From Psychroflexus curvus (lineage in GTDB: Bacteria > Bacteroidota > Bacteroidia > Flavobacteriales > Flavobacteriaceae), in NCBI RefSeq assembly GCF_020164585.1, contig NZ_JAIQZF010000003.1, forward strand, positions 124,001-188,000: a DNA stretch of 64,000 bases, read 5' to 3'. Positions 16,854-25,869 of the stretch are shown piece by piece (the first letter of the stretch is position 1; each line of letters opens with the position of its first letter). A program made the position numbers and the translations under genes. The notes beneath the pieces are model-generated. The model saw only the letters and a list, made by a program, of their open reading frames with translations, was not told the DNA's origin and ran no database searches.

Positions 16854-18141
16854 CTAAAGGGTACGAATTTCTCTTAATTTGACAGGTCCCATCTCATAGC
16901 CAGCTTCTAATAACTCTTCTTTTAAATCTTCAACTTTATCGGGCATCCTATTCGCCTTATAAACTCTGGCCATAGTGAGAAGGGCAGTAGGTTCAAAGGT
17001 TTTATCAGCCACATGCGTGTTGATTATTTCCAAAGCTTTTTTGTTATGACCATTGACTAAATGAGCCAGAGCAAGTAAATGGTAAGTCTCTGGAGTTGCT
17101 CTGTTTTTCAATTCTTGTTCAGCCAAAGCCAAGGCTTCTTTTTGAGTGGCGGGATCTTCTGCCAGCACCTCAATCTTATAGGTGTTGTACATACTTCCAT
17201 AAGCGGGAATGTTTGCTAAATTCCAGAACGAATCCATGGCCTCTTTTTTAGCTGTTTTATCATTTTCAAACTCTGCTATTTCAGCTTTCAGCAAATAATA
17301 ATCTGGAGATTCGTGAGCTGTTAAGACAGAATCAAGTATTCGATTTGCTTCATCACTAGTCTTGTCATTGGAAAAGGCTATCCATGCCATTCCCTTCTTA
17401 GCATAGGCATTGGAGCTGTCTATTTCCAAGGTCTTTAAATAGTGTTCATAACTGTCTTGAATCCTTCCGTCATGACCATAATAATCTGCTAAGTTGGAAT
17501 ACACCCATAGAAGCTTTGATCTATTGTTACTGGCTTCTGCTTTTTCCTTTGCTTTTTCCATGTACATAAGAGTCATGTCCAGCTTTCCAACGTAATCATT
17601 CCATTTGGCAGCTCTGATTATGTAATCGAAATCCTCTGGATCTGCGAAACGCTTTTTAATGCTGTCTGCCTTGGTATAATTTCCCAATTCCATATGCACA
17701 TCGAAGAGTAAATGCTGTGTTGCTGGAATGTTTCTAGATAAAACAGCAGCTGAATCGGCATACACTAAAGCCTCTTTAAATCTATGCTGAGAAATATAGT
17801 TTCTGGCTAAAGATCTATAATATTTTTCTTTGTCTATGTTGGCAATTTCTACAGCTTTTTCAAGGGATTGCTCTGCCTTTTTGAGGTATTCAATGTGACC
17901 AGTAGATTTAAAAAATAGCATATTGCCCTGCTACAGCAGAAAAACTTGGCAATTCAACACTGTCTGATGTTATTTTTGAATTCCAAAGCTCAAAATAAGG
18001 AGAGGTGGTGCGTGCTTTTTGAACAGCTAAATAGTTGTTATAATCTTCAGGGCTCGTTATCTGACTTTCTTGCTCAGAAGTTGATTCTTTACAACTTATG
18101 ATCACTAAAAAGCTAAACACTAAAAGTAGATTCATTTTCAT
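16854..18141 (-). pseudogene. TPR-repeat lipoprotein gene, frameshifted near its 5' end
   Basis: Two overlapping frames make one protein. Frame 1 (18141-17908) gives a lipoprotein signal, MKMNLLLVFSFLVIISCKES with lipobox IISC, and ends AVAGQYAIF-stop. Frame 2 (to 16854) continues with tetratricopeptide repeats (KKAEQSLEKAVEIA, YYRSLARNYISQHRFKEALVYADSAA and others). Removing one T from the T6 run at about 17914-17919 joins them as QYAIFKSTGHIEYL, giving about 428 aa. It is either a real one-base insertion or a homopolymer sequencing error. The protein would be an outer-membrane or periplasmic TPR lipoprotein, the last gene of a DUF4331-DUF4331-TPR unit. Frame 2 alone has an ATG and could yield a 355-aa cytoplasmic product. 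Confidence 0.75.
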
Positions 18142-18160
18142 ATTGATGAAATTTGAAACA

Positions 18161-18186
18161 AAAAAGCCCTTGAAACAGGGCTTTTT
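18161..18186 (-). terminator. Hairpin terminator behind the DUF4331 lipoprotein gene
   Basis: AAAAAGCCCT and AGGGCTTTTT form a perfect 10-bp stem with a 6-nt loop, T-rich on both strands. It lies between the DUF4331 lipoprotein gene and the TPR gene and would reduce or end read-through between them. Confidence 0.7.
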
Positions 18187-18202
18187 GTAAGATTAAAATA
18201 AT

Positions 18203-18883
18203 TTATTCTGGAGCTCCAATATAAGGAAAGCTGGTAGAAATATCTGCAGTAAGATCAACTCCATCGGTAACTAATTGTGGAAAGCCGTCCTGACCATTAA
18301 ATCTGGCTCCAGTTTCTCCACCAAACAGAAGAATAAGTGAAACATCTATCACATCATCCTGAAGTCTTCTTCCTGTAAATCCTATGGCTCCGTCAAATTC
18401 TGGAGCTCCACTTCCAGCATCAAAATATTTGGTTGGTGCGTTTGGTGCAACTTCCAATACATCGTTAGCTAATACAGTTGTTAAAACTGTAGCTGACACA
18501 GGATTAGGATTAGATTCTGATGTTGGTTCTGGACCATTAAGAATATCTCCCAAAATGTTTGGTTGATAATCTACATCTTCTGCGGTAAAGCCTAAGGCAA
18601 CAGCATACGCATCGTGCAGGCCTTCTAATTGTGCTTCAAAATCTGCTTGAAAAGTTGATTGCATCCTAGAAGGAATAGTGACATTATGCGTGTTTTTAAT
18701 ATCTGCATCTGCGCTTAGAACTGTATTGATTCCCGGTCTGCCCATATGGTCAACCTGTTCATAAGTTCCGCTAAAATCTTCTGTTGGTTCAGGATTTATA
18801 ACATTGTCATCGTCACTACATCAAACTAATACTAAGCTGGCAAACACTGCTGTAAATAAAAATTTTATAGTGTATAATTTCAT
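18203..18883 (-). pseudogene. DUF4331 lipoprotein gene with a nonsense codon in the signal peptide
   Basis: From the ATG at 18883 the reading is MKLYTIKFLFTAVFASLVLV, stop, CSDDDNVINPEP and then, in the same frame, MGRPGINTVLSADADIKNTH to the end at 18203 (226 codons). The TGA at 18823-18821 stands exactly where a residue such as Ser is expected before the lipobox Cys (LVLVxC). The rest is open and resembles the DUF4331 family (GRPGINTVL..., GRRLQDDVIDVSL, NGQDGFPQLVTDGVD). An internal ATG at 18745 gives a 180-aa protein without an export signal. One substitution (for example TGA from TCA) explains the break. It is the second gene of the DUF4331 unit. Confidence 0.8.
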
Positions 18884-18909
18884 AATTTATGTTTTTTGAA
18901 TTCGATTTA

Positions 18910-19587
18910 TTATTGTTTTCTGTTTGTAGTTACCCAGGTCTTATACACAGGTACTCCTAAGACATTTTGTGCACTTGGGCTTCCAAGTAAAGCGTTTGGC
19001 ACTTCCAAGGCTATAGATAAGGTATTGGATCCATCAAAAGTATCAGATCCAGGAACATTAAAGCCAGAGTGATCTGAAGAAGATGGAGCCAGGACTTCAT
19101 TAAATCTTACAAAGTCAAAGAAGAAAGCATCTTGTCTTGGACCTGCAAATAAGGAAACCCCATTATCTGTAGTGATTGTGATAGCGGTTGTACCAGAAAT
19201 TTCCACAGAGCCTAAGGCATTTTCAAAGGCTACCTGACTAGAAAGACCTGTTGATGATGGGTTAAATGGCCCAAAGAAATACATAGTTCCATCTCTTGGA
19301 ATAGCTTGTATAACCTGATCTTCTACCAAGTCACCATCTAGATCTATGATAATCTCTATCATCACATCCTCGTCAAATGCACCATAAGTTAAGTCTGGTA
19401 ACACATTGGACTGAACATCTACGATAAAAACCGTGTTATCTGAATCTGTTGCGGGTTCAAACGCATAGAAATCGGCAATGTCTGCAGAAGATCCTGCTAC
19501 GCCTGGTGCGTCAACGTGATCGGCAGCAATAAATAGTGGGGCTGCCAATACTAGTGCTAAAATCGCAAAAATTTTAATCTTTTTCAT
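18910..19587 (-). CDS. DUF4331 family exported protein
   Basis: A 225-aa protein with a Sec signal peptide (MKKIKIFAILALVLAAPLFI, cleavage near AADH), then DHVDAP and DIADFYAFEP, the characteristic N-terminal signature of DUF4331. The rest is beta-rich with Asp-rich loops (DLDGDLVEDQV). The function of DUF4331 is not established. It is the first gene of a leftward unit with a second DUF4331 gene and a TPR lipoprotein gene, and it follows the TonB/FecR/sigma group. Export to the periplasm or cell surface is predicted from the signal. Confidence 0.8.
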   Translation of the reverse strand: MKKIKIFAILALVLAAPLFIAADHVDAPGVAGSSADIADFYAFEPATDSDNTVFIVDVQSNVLPDLTYGAFDEDVMIEIIIDLDGDLVEDQVIQAIPRDGTMYFFGPFNPSSTGLSSQVAFENALGSVEISGTTAITITTDNGVSLFAGPRQDAFFFDFVRFNEVLAPSSSDHSGFNVPGSDTFDGSNTLSIALEVPNALLGSPSAQNVLGVPVYKTWVTTNRKQ

Positions 19588-19790
19588 GGTTTATAATTTA
19601 ATATTAAATGACCATTATCGGCCTCAGTTTATTTACGAAACAATTGAAGATGTGGTTCATTTTTAATTCAACTATTTTTCTAAAAACTGATAATCAGTGG
19701 TTAATTAGTAAATTATTGTAACTCATTAGTATCAAAAAGATATACAGCTATTAGATGTAAATAATACACTATCAGTATTTTGTATATATT

Positions 19791-19928
19791 TTCACGCTAA
19801 GTCCGCTAAGCTTTTCGCAAAGGACGCGAATTTATATAGTGATGATTATTATTAATAATTTGCTTGACTTTGAGTTTTTTTTTGCGCATCCTGTCTACTG
19901 AAGTTACACGAAGGCAGGTTGGCGTGAA
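19791..19928. repeat. Small repeat-like element with inverted ends
   Basis: It begins TTCACGC and ends GCGTGAA (7-bp terminal inverted repeat). Inside are CGCTAAGTCCGCTAAGC, CGCAAAGGACGCGAA and a GAAGTTACACGAAGGCAGG stretch, GC-rich against AT-rich surroundings. It looks like a non-coding interspersed repeat. No other copy was found in the window. Confidence 0.4.
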
Positions 19929-20166
19929 GTAAAATTTTAATTTTAAATGCCCAAAATAGTTTGATTAGTTACAAACTATTTGGTTGGGAAGATCTTTAAG
20001 GTCATGGATTTGTTTAAAAAGAGAATTCAATGTGAACTGTATAGGCGATGAATTGTATTCGGCTATTAATCCAAGGTTAAAGGGTTGATAAGTTATAGAT
20101 GGTTCAATTGGATAGAAACGCTGTCTATTTTAAGACTTAAACATTTAAAAGATTATCAAATAGACT

Positions 20167-20223
20167 AATCAGATCCAATAATTGAATTCCTTTTAGAAAT
20201 GTATTCAATTATTGGATCTGATT
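20167..20223. repeat. Perfect 21-bp inverted repeat with 15-nt loop
   Basis: Arms 20167-20187 and 20203-20223 are exact reverse complements (AATCAGATCC... against ...GGATCTGATT). There is no T-run on either side, so it does not look like an ordinary terminator. It lies 80 nt beyond the TonB terminator, in non-coding DNA. Confidence 0.6.
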
Positions 20224-20303
20224 AAAACGTTGATATAAATAATTAAGCTAATTACCTACAGGCATTTTACTTCATCTTATCAAATTCAGAAGATATAAAA
20301 CCA

Positions 20304-20334
20304 CAAAAAAAACCCCTGCCAGTGGAGGCAGAGG
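20304..20334 (-). terminator. Terminator of the TonB-dependent receptor gene
   Basis: On the minus strand CCTCTGCC, a 6-nt loop and GGCAGGGG are followed by TTTTTTTTG. It lies 27 nt past the receptor's stop codon. Confidence 0.75.
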
Positions 20335-20360
20335 TGAATTAAATTGAATTTGATTTAACT

Positions 20361-23300
20361 CTAGAAGCTAATGTTTAGCTGAGAGAAAACGCGCGTGCCA
20401 TCAATACCAAACTGAGTCGTTTGCCATGGGTACTTGAATCTTCCAACAAAGTCTAAGTTTCTGTCCTGTGGGTGTCCGCCTCTCCCAGCGTAAGCTTCGG
20501 CGAAGGTGTCAGGAAACACATCAAACAAATTATTTACGCCTAGAGTAAAATTAATTTTATCTGTAAACGCATAATTAAAACTTAGGTCAGTAAGAGTTTT
20601 ACCACCATAAGTAGCATCATCTGCAGGATTACCTGGATGTCTGTATGTAACGTCACCATAATACATCAATGATAAGGTACTTGTAAATTTACCGATTTCA
20701 TAATTGGCTGTAGCTACAATTTTTTCTCTCGGTCTCCAGGTCTCCACTCTGGACACATCTTCTCTAGAAAAGAGTGCATCTCCCAAGTTATTATTTTCTA
20801 TAAAACTAGGGAAATTGGTGCTTTGTACTTCGGTTTTATTGAAATTGGCAGCTATACTACCACCAAGGAAACCTCTACCCAACTCAATATTATTGTAACT
20901 ATATACAATATCTATCCCCTGTGTTCTTGTATTTATCGCATTCAGAAAGAATCCGGCAGAACCAACACCTACACTATTTAGGGTTTGGTCAATTGGACTA
21001 TTAGGGTCTCCTGTAGCAGTGACCTGTCCGGAAAGCACGATTCTGTCATCAACGTCTATTTGATAAGCATCTATGGTGATTCCTGAATTTTGACTAATTC
21101 TATACGTCAAACCTGCACTTAAATTGAAAGAGGTTTCTGCATCCAGCTCAGGAATACCTAAAGCTCTTAAAGCAGGATTTCCATTATCTAAAATACCATT
21201 TTGCTGAACACCGTTTGTCGTCAGAGTAGTTGTTGTCGCTGTATAATAGACCTGGTGAAGAGATGGTGCCCTAAACCCACTACTTACAGATCCTCTAAAC
21301 ACAAGCTTATCGTCTAAAGTTTTATAACGAGACGCTAGCTTCCAGCTTACATTAGAACCAAAATCACTATAGTTTTCATACCTCAAAGCACCGCTTACAA
21401 GGAAATCTTCGGTAAAGTCGGCAGTGATATCTGTATAAAACCCAATATTTGATCTGTAATCGTCAGAGGCATTTTCGGGGCTAAAGCCACCAAAAGACTC
21501 AGATCCTGTTCTGCCCCCTTGTGCATTTGGAGATTCTCCATCTCCGTAAGAAGCAAACTCACCTTCTTCGGTTACGAAACGCTCTGTTCTGTGTTCTACA
21601 CCAAAAGCAACAGATAAGGCTTCCAGCCCAGCATCGTAAAAGGTTCTGTTGACGTCCAAATTATTAACGACATGACTAAACTGGTGTGCACCATTATAAA
21701 AATCTGAAGGACTCGCTCCGGCAAAAGACTGGTTAAACGAATCTTCTATATAATAGTCAATTCTATTTTTACCTAAAGTAGAACTCAGGTCAAAATTCCA
21801 TTCGTTGTGTGTAGTTCTTAATCCTAAAGAAAACGTATGGTCTCTAATCTGTGGAGCCATTTTAGCCAGGAAGAAATCCTGATCTGGATAAATCGCTTGA
21901 AATCCTGGGACCCAATATGGAACCCTAGCAAATTGAGGAGCAGAACCTTCTCTATCGGTTAAGGTACCAAAAGAATAAATTTCTGTACTTGTTTCCTCGT
22001 CCAGGGTAAAGCCAAGGTTGTAGGCGAAATTAGTAATGGTCATATTTGGCAGTCCTACCTGGAAACCTGCACCAGGATTTCTATCTAAAAAGCTGCTCAA
22101 ATCATTTAAACTGTAATTGCTGTTAGGAATTCCCCAATAACCTGCTTCATCTTCCAGGCTTGTAATTTCTCCAGCACGTTGTGTGGCTTTAGAATCCATG
22201 TGACTTAAGGTGAAATTGGCATAACCATCCTGACCTATATCCACTCCGAAACCAGACTCCAGTTGATACTGCTCACCGTCACCTCGTGTGGTGGTACTAA
22301 AGCTGTTATTAATAAACGGGTCTACTTTTTCTTTCATCACCAGGTTAATCACACCAGCAATCGCATCAGAACCATACTGTGCAGCGGCACCATCTCTCAA
22401 AACTTCAACATTTTCCAATGCTGCAGAAGGGATGGCTTTCATATCTACACCAACTTCACCACGACCTGGGGTTACATAACTGTAAACTAGGGCACTGGCA
22501 TTTTTACGTTTTCCGTTGACCAGAACTAGAGTTCTACTTGGAAACAAACCTCTTAAACCCGCGGGGCTAAAGTGGGCTGCAGCATCAGATACAGGTTGCT
22601 CTGTGGCTGTGTAGGAAGGAACGCGTAGCATCAATTGCTGATCCACCGTAGTTTTTCCTGTTTTTTGTAACTCTTTGGTCTTAAAGTTATCTACAGCTAC
22701 CGGTGAGTCAAAGGAAGTTCTTGGTTTACCTCTTGTCCCTACAACCACAACAGCGTCCAACTGACCAGCGTCTGGAGTTAATTGAACTTCGACACTAGAT
22801 TTTCCTTCAACGTTTACCTCAACATTTTTAAAACCAACATAAGAAACGACTAAGGTATTTTGATCTTCAGGGACCTGAATAGAAAACATACCATCAAAGT
22901 CAGTTTGAGCACCAGTGCTGGTGCCTTTCACTATAACATTGGCGCCGGGAAGCGGGTTGCCATCCTGGTCTACAACTGTACCCGTCACTTGTCTGTCCTG
23001 AATCACATCTTCGGTCACGACAACTGGACTCACGGCAGCTGTCAGAACAACCTGCTCGCCATTAAAAGCATAATCAAAATTAGCTTTTTTACCGATCTCT
23101 TTCAGGACCTCTTCAAAAGCAAGATTATCGGCTTTAACACTTATTTTTTTACCTTCTTCAATCTCATCTACGTTGTAAAAAAAATTGAATTTAGATTTGG
23201 TCTTCATGTCGTTGAGGACATCAAGAAGTGACGCATCTTTATAATCAACAGATAAGTTTTGCTGTAGTTTTGAATTTGCAAAACTTTGCATTGCCATAAA

Positions 23301-23396
23301 AACCGACAAGGCAAGTGTAAACATTGCATTTACCGTCGATCGATAGGAAGATGAATTTTTGTTCATTTCCTCATTTTTAGTGTAATCTTTCATCAT
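20361..23396 (-). CDS. TonB-dependent outer-membrane receptor with STN signalling domain
   Basis: A 1011-aa protein. A signal region ends near residue 42 (SVFMAMQSFA). An STN domain follows (about 48-118, LSVDYKDASLLDVLNDM...), then a CarboxypepD_reg-like beta-sandwich (about 135-215, VTGTVVDQDGNPLPGANVIV), the plug (about 215-355, with RDGAAAQYGSDAIAGVINLV) and a 22-strand-type barrel ending in FSQLNISF. The STN domain contacts FecR, so the receptor both imports a ligand with TonB-ExbBD energy and reports its presence to the adjacent FecR/ECF pair. No SusD gene is next to it, which argues against a SusCD glycan system. The ligand is unknown; siderophore or another organic complex are possible. 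Confidence 0.92.
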   Translation of the reverse strand: MMKDYTKNEEMNKNSSSYRSTVNAMFTLALSVFMAMQSFANSKLQQNLSVDYKDASLLDVLNDMKTKSKFNFFYNVDEIEEGKKISVKADNLAFEEVLKEIGKKANFDYAFNGEQVVLTAAVSPVVVTEDVIQDRQVTGTVVDQDGNPLPGANVIVKGTSTGAQTDFDGMFSIQVPEDQNTLVVSYVGFKNVEVNVEGKSSVEVQLTPDAGQLDAVVVVGTRGKPRTSFDSPVAVDNFKTKELQKTGKTTVDQQLMLRVPSYTATEQPVSDAAAHFSPAGLRGLFPSRTLVLVNGKRKNASALVYSYVTPGRGEVGVDMKAIPSAALENVEVLRDGAAAQYGSDAIAGVINLVMKEKVDPFINNSFSTTTRGDGEQYQLESGFGVDIGQDGYANFTLSHMDSKATQRAGEITSLEDEAGYWGIPNSNYSLNDLSSFLDRNPGAGFQVGLPNMTITNFAYNLGFTLDEETSTEIYSFGTLTDREGSAPQFARVPYWVPGFQAIYPDQDFFLAKMAPQIRDHTFSLGLRTTHNEWNFDLSSTLGKNRIDYYIEDSFNQSFAGASPSDFYNGAHQFSHVVNNLDVNRTFYDAGLEALSVAFGVEHRTERFVTEEGEFASYGDGESPNAQGGRTGSESFGGFSPENASDDYRSNIGFYTDITADFTEDFLVSGALRYENYSDFGSNVSWKLASRYKTLDDKLVFRGSVSSGFRAPSLHQVYYTATTTTLTTNGVQQNGILDNGNPALRALGIPELDAETSFNLSAGLTYRISQNSGITIDAYQIDVDDRIVLSGQVTATGDPNSPIDQTLNSVGVGSAGFFLNAINTRTQGIDIVYSYNNIELGRGFLGGSIAANFNKTEVQSTNFPSFIENNNLGDALFSREDVSRVETWRPREKIVATANYEIGKFTSTLSLMYYGDVTYRHPGNPADDATYGGKTLTDLSFNYAFTDKINFTLGVNNLFDVFPDTFAEAYAGRGGHPQDRNLDFVGRFKYPWQTTQFGIDGTRVFSQLNISF

Positions 23397-23447
23397 AACG
23401 AGTTTTTAAATTAATACTAAATTTTAATTATTGGTTGCTGGTTTTTA

Positions 23448-24614
23448 TCAGTTCTTTTTATCAAAAATTCTTACCTGCTTTCCTTTGATTTCAAAATCAA
23501 AATCAGAGCTTAAAGCAATAGTTTTTAGGGTTTCGGCAAGGGATTCATCTTCAAATTTTCCCCTGTAACGGTTGTTCAGTAAAGTCTCGATTTCACAAAC
23601 AATCGTGACATTATACCGGCGTTCTAATTTCTTTTTCAATTCTAAAAAAGACAAACCATCTACAATCAGGATGTTGTCTATCCAGGAATTAAAGTCGCTT
23701 GCTAAAACTTTGTTTATTTTAAGGCTTTTCTCAGTTTTACTGAAAACGGCCTGTTGATTTGGCCTTAGTTTTAAAGGATTTTTTTCTTCAGAAGACTTAT
23801 AAACATTTACTTCCCCTTCCATAAGCGTGGTTTCTGCTTTAGAATCATTGGGATAGGAAGTAATATTGAAGCGGGTCCCCAGAACCTTTATGTCAACACT
23901 GGGGCTATGGACTATAAAAGGCTTTTCTCTGTCTTTTGCAACTTCAAAATAAGCTTCACCTATAACTTCCACTGTTCTCGTTTTGGCCTTTAAACCAAAG
24001 GTTTGTGGAAACTTCAAGCTCGTTCCGGAATTCAGCCAAACCAAAGTGCCGTCAGATAATTTAAGTTTAAATTTTTCTCCGTAGGGAATGTCTATCCGGG
24101 TGATGGACGTGTCTGCAGAACCCCTTTTTGCATCGCCAAAGGTCAACACATTATCCGTTCTGTTTGCCACTACTTCGCCAATTTCGGTTGTAAGACTCAT
24201 AGTGGATTTTTTATCAATCAATTGCTGGCTCCCATCTGGCAGAGTAATTTGTATGTGTTTTAGGCTTTCGTTAGCTTGTTTAGTGCTGCTTAGACTATTT
24301 TTCTTAGCTATTATAATTTCTGATTTTTGGTAGAGAAAGCCTAAAGCGATTAAGACAGTTAAACTTGCAGCAATTGAGATTATCCGGAATCTTCGCCTAC
24401 GCTGGCGTTTTTTCAACTGAAGCTTAGTGTAGAATTTTTCAAAAGCTTTGTCAGAATCAAAATTCATAGGAATCACAAAGGAATGAGAGCGAACCCGCTT
24501 CTTAAAAATTTTAAGATGCTCTGGGTTCTTCATTACCCAATTTTCCAGACGTTTTCTTTCGTTTATGGAAAGATTGCCATTCAAATAGTTATCGATAAGT
24601 CCTTCGTATTGCAT
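23448..24614 (-). CDS. FecR-family anti-sigma factor
   Basis: A 388-aa protein. The N-terminal cytoplasmic part (1-78) binds sigma; a single TM helix follows (about 79-97, IISIAASLTVLIALGFLYQ), then the periplasmic FecR domain (about 115-290: DIPYGEKFKLKLSDGTLVWL, GEAYFEVAKD, KVLGTRFNI) and a C-terminal DUF4974 domain (about 315-385) that meets the receptor's STN domain. It lies 51 nt upstream of the TonB receptor and is transcribed with it; the sigma gene is divergent. Signal transfer is expected from receptor to FecR to the ECF sigma factor. Confidence 0.93.
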   Translation of the reverse strand: MQYEGLIDNYLNGNLSINERKRLENWVMKNPEHLKIFKKRVRSHSFVIPMNFDSDKAFEKFYTKLQLKKRQRRRRFRIISIAASLTVLIALGFLYQKSEIIIAKKNSLSSTKQANESLKHIQITLPDGSQQLIDKKSTMSLTTEIGEVVANRTDNVLTFGDAKRGSADTSITRIDIPYGEKFKLKLSDGTLVWLNSGTSLKFPQTFGLKAKTRTVEVIGEAYFEVAKDREKPFIVHSPSVDIKVLGTRFNITSYPNDSKAETTLMEGEVNVYKSSEEKNPLKLRPNQQAVFSKTEKSLKINKVLASDFNSWIDNILIVDGLSFLELKKKLERRYNVTIVCEIETLLNNRYRGKFEDESLAETLKTIALSSDFDFEIKGKQVRIFDKKN

Positions 24615-24721
24615 TTGTAAAAATGTAAACTCTTTACCTAATAGATGCGACTTTGTTAAAAAACCCCTATAAAGATTGATGAAATCTTATATAATTAGAC
24701 ATTATTGCTACTTTGCTTTTT

Positions 24722-25258
24722 ATGAATGAGCTGGTTTTTATTAAAAAACTCAAGAATGGGGACGACGTCGCCTACAAAATCTTGTACGAGAATTATTATG
24801 AGTGGCTTTGTAATTATGTGTTTAAGCTATGTGAAAACAAAAAACTTTCAGAAGATATTGTACAGGATATGTTAATGAAGTTTTATGTAAAACGTCATAA
24901 AATCAATATCACCTCCTCTTTGAAAAATTACCTTTTCAGGTCTTGCCACAATCAATTTTTACAGCACCTGCGTAAAAAGAAAATTAAATATGACGATTTA
25001 GATGAAATCAAATGGGAAGTGATTGCAAGTTCTATGCATACCCAGGAACAGCCCAAAGAAGATAAACTAAAACGCTTGTATCAACTCATTGATGAACTGC
25101 CACCAAGATGCAAGGAAATTTTTGTGAAAAGCAAATTAGAAGAAACCAAATACAAAGACATAGCTGTAGAAATGGACATATCTGTAAAAACAGTAGAAAA
25201 TCAAATGTCTAAAGCCCTGAAATACCTCAGGAAGCAAGCTAATGTAGTTATTTTCTAA
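24722..25258 (+). CDS. ECF sigma factor, FecI-like
   Basis: From the ATG at 24722 it is 178 aa (MNELVFIKKLKNGDDVAYKI). Region 2 covers about 8-75 (EDIVQDMLMKFYVKR is the 2.2-2.3 segment); region 4 covers about 115-170 (LPPRCKEIFVKSKLEETKYK and DISVKTVENQMSKALKYL). It directs RNA polymerase to the FecR/TonB operon when released. A TTG nine bases upstream extends the frame but is less likely. TACTTTG at 24709-24715 resembles the promoter box with one base less in the spacer. It is divergent from fecR. Confidence 0.92.
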   Translation: MNELVFIKKLKNGDDVAYKILYENYYEWLCNYVFKLCENKKLSEDIVQDMLMKFYVKRHKINITSSLKNYLFRSCHNQFLQHLRKKKIKYDDLDEIKWEVIASSMHTQEQPKEDKLKRLYQLIDELPPRCKEIFVKSKLEETKYKDIAVEMDISVKTVENQMSKALKYLRKQANVVIF

Positions 25259-25869
25259 ACTTGACAATTCGTGAACATTATGCTTTTTATTAAGCAAGTC
25301 TCAAAAATAATTGTTTAAAAAAAATTTAACAATAGCTCTTTAAATGAAATTAAGCAACCTATTGGTAACTTCTTCTGAAAAAATCGCATTAAAATTCACA
25401 GTGATAAATAAGCTGTTCATGCGAAGAAAAATAGACTTGAGTTATCATTCATATTCATTAGTGAATCAAAAAGCGCAGCACTAATACGAGGACGAATCGG
25501 TCCTTAACCTTTAACATAAACGTATTCTAAATTATGTTGTATGGTGAATTTTGGCGCGAAGTCTACTATCTTTTTAAGATAAACGCCGTTCTAAACTTTA
25601 ATAAAAGAGGTTAAAGCGAATCAGTTTGTATCTGTATCTGAAATTTTTAGCCGAGTTGATTTTATTCATAAAGGTGGCTTAAAACTTGTATATAGTTAAA
25701 GAAAAAATTAATAATTACACTTCAATTTTATAAAAATGCTATATTTTATACTATTTACAAATCTGTTTTTTTTTGTTTTAGTTTTTTAAAGTTTACACAT
25801 ATTAGTTATAATTACTAATAATTCGTAAATTCATCACATTATTTCAAACTCAAAAATCACTAAATTTAC
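25259..25869. other. Intergenic region, nothing recognised
   Basis: This 611-nt AT-rich region lies between the sigma gene and the amidase gene. A weak ATTGTT...AACAAT dyad occurs near 25309-25332. There are no clear terminators, RNA genes or coding frames. The amidase promoter should lie in the last 150 nt. Confidence 0.4.

Larger units (their letters stand above)
19588..20360. other. Intergenic region with two repeat structures and a terminator
   Basis: This 773-nt gap between the DUF4331 gene's start and the TonB receptor gene's end holds a small inverted-end element (19791-19928), a perfect 21-bp inverted repeat (20167-20223) and the TonB terminator (20304-20334). No coding frame is convincing. 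The promoter of the DUF4331 unit should lie in 19588-19780. Confidence 0.5.

Noticed and set aside
16684-17900. A second island extending past the tRNA fragment
   Set aside because: The fragment carries its own terminator and chromosomal-type genes follow, so the island most simply ends there.
24713-24721. TTG start for the ECF sigma factor
   Set aside because: The ATG at 24722 matches the family N-terminus better.
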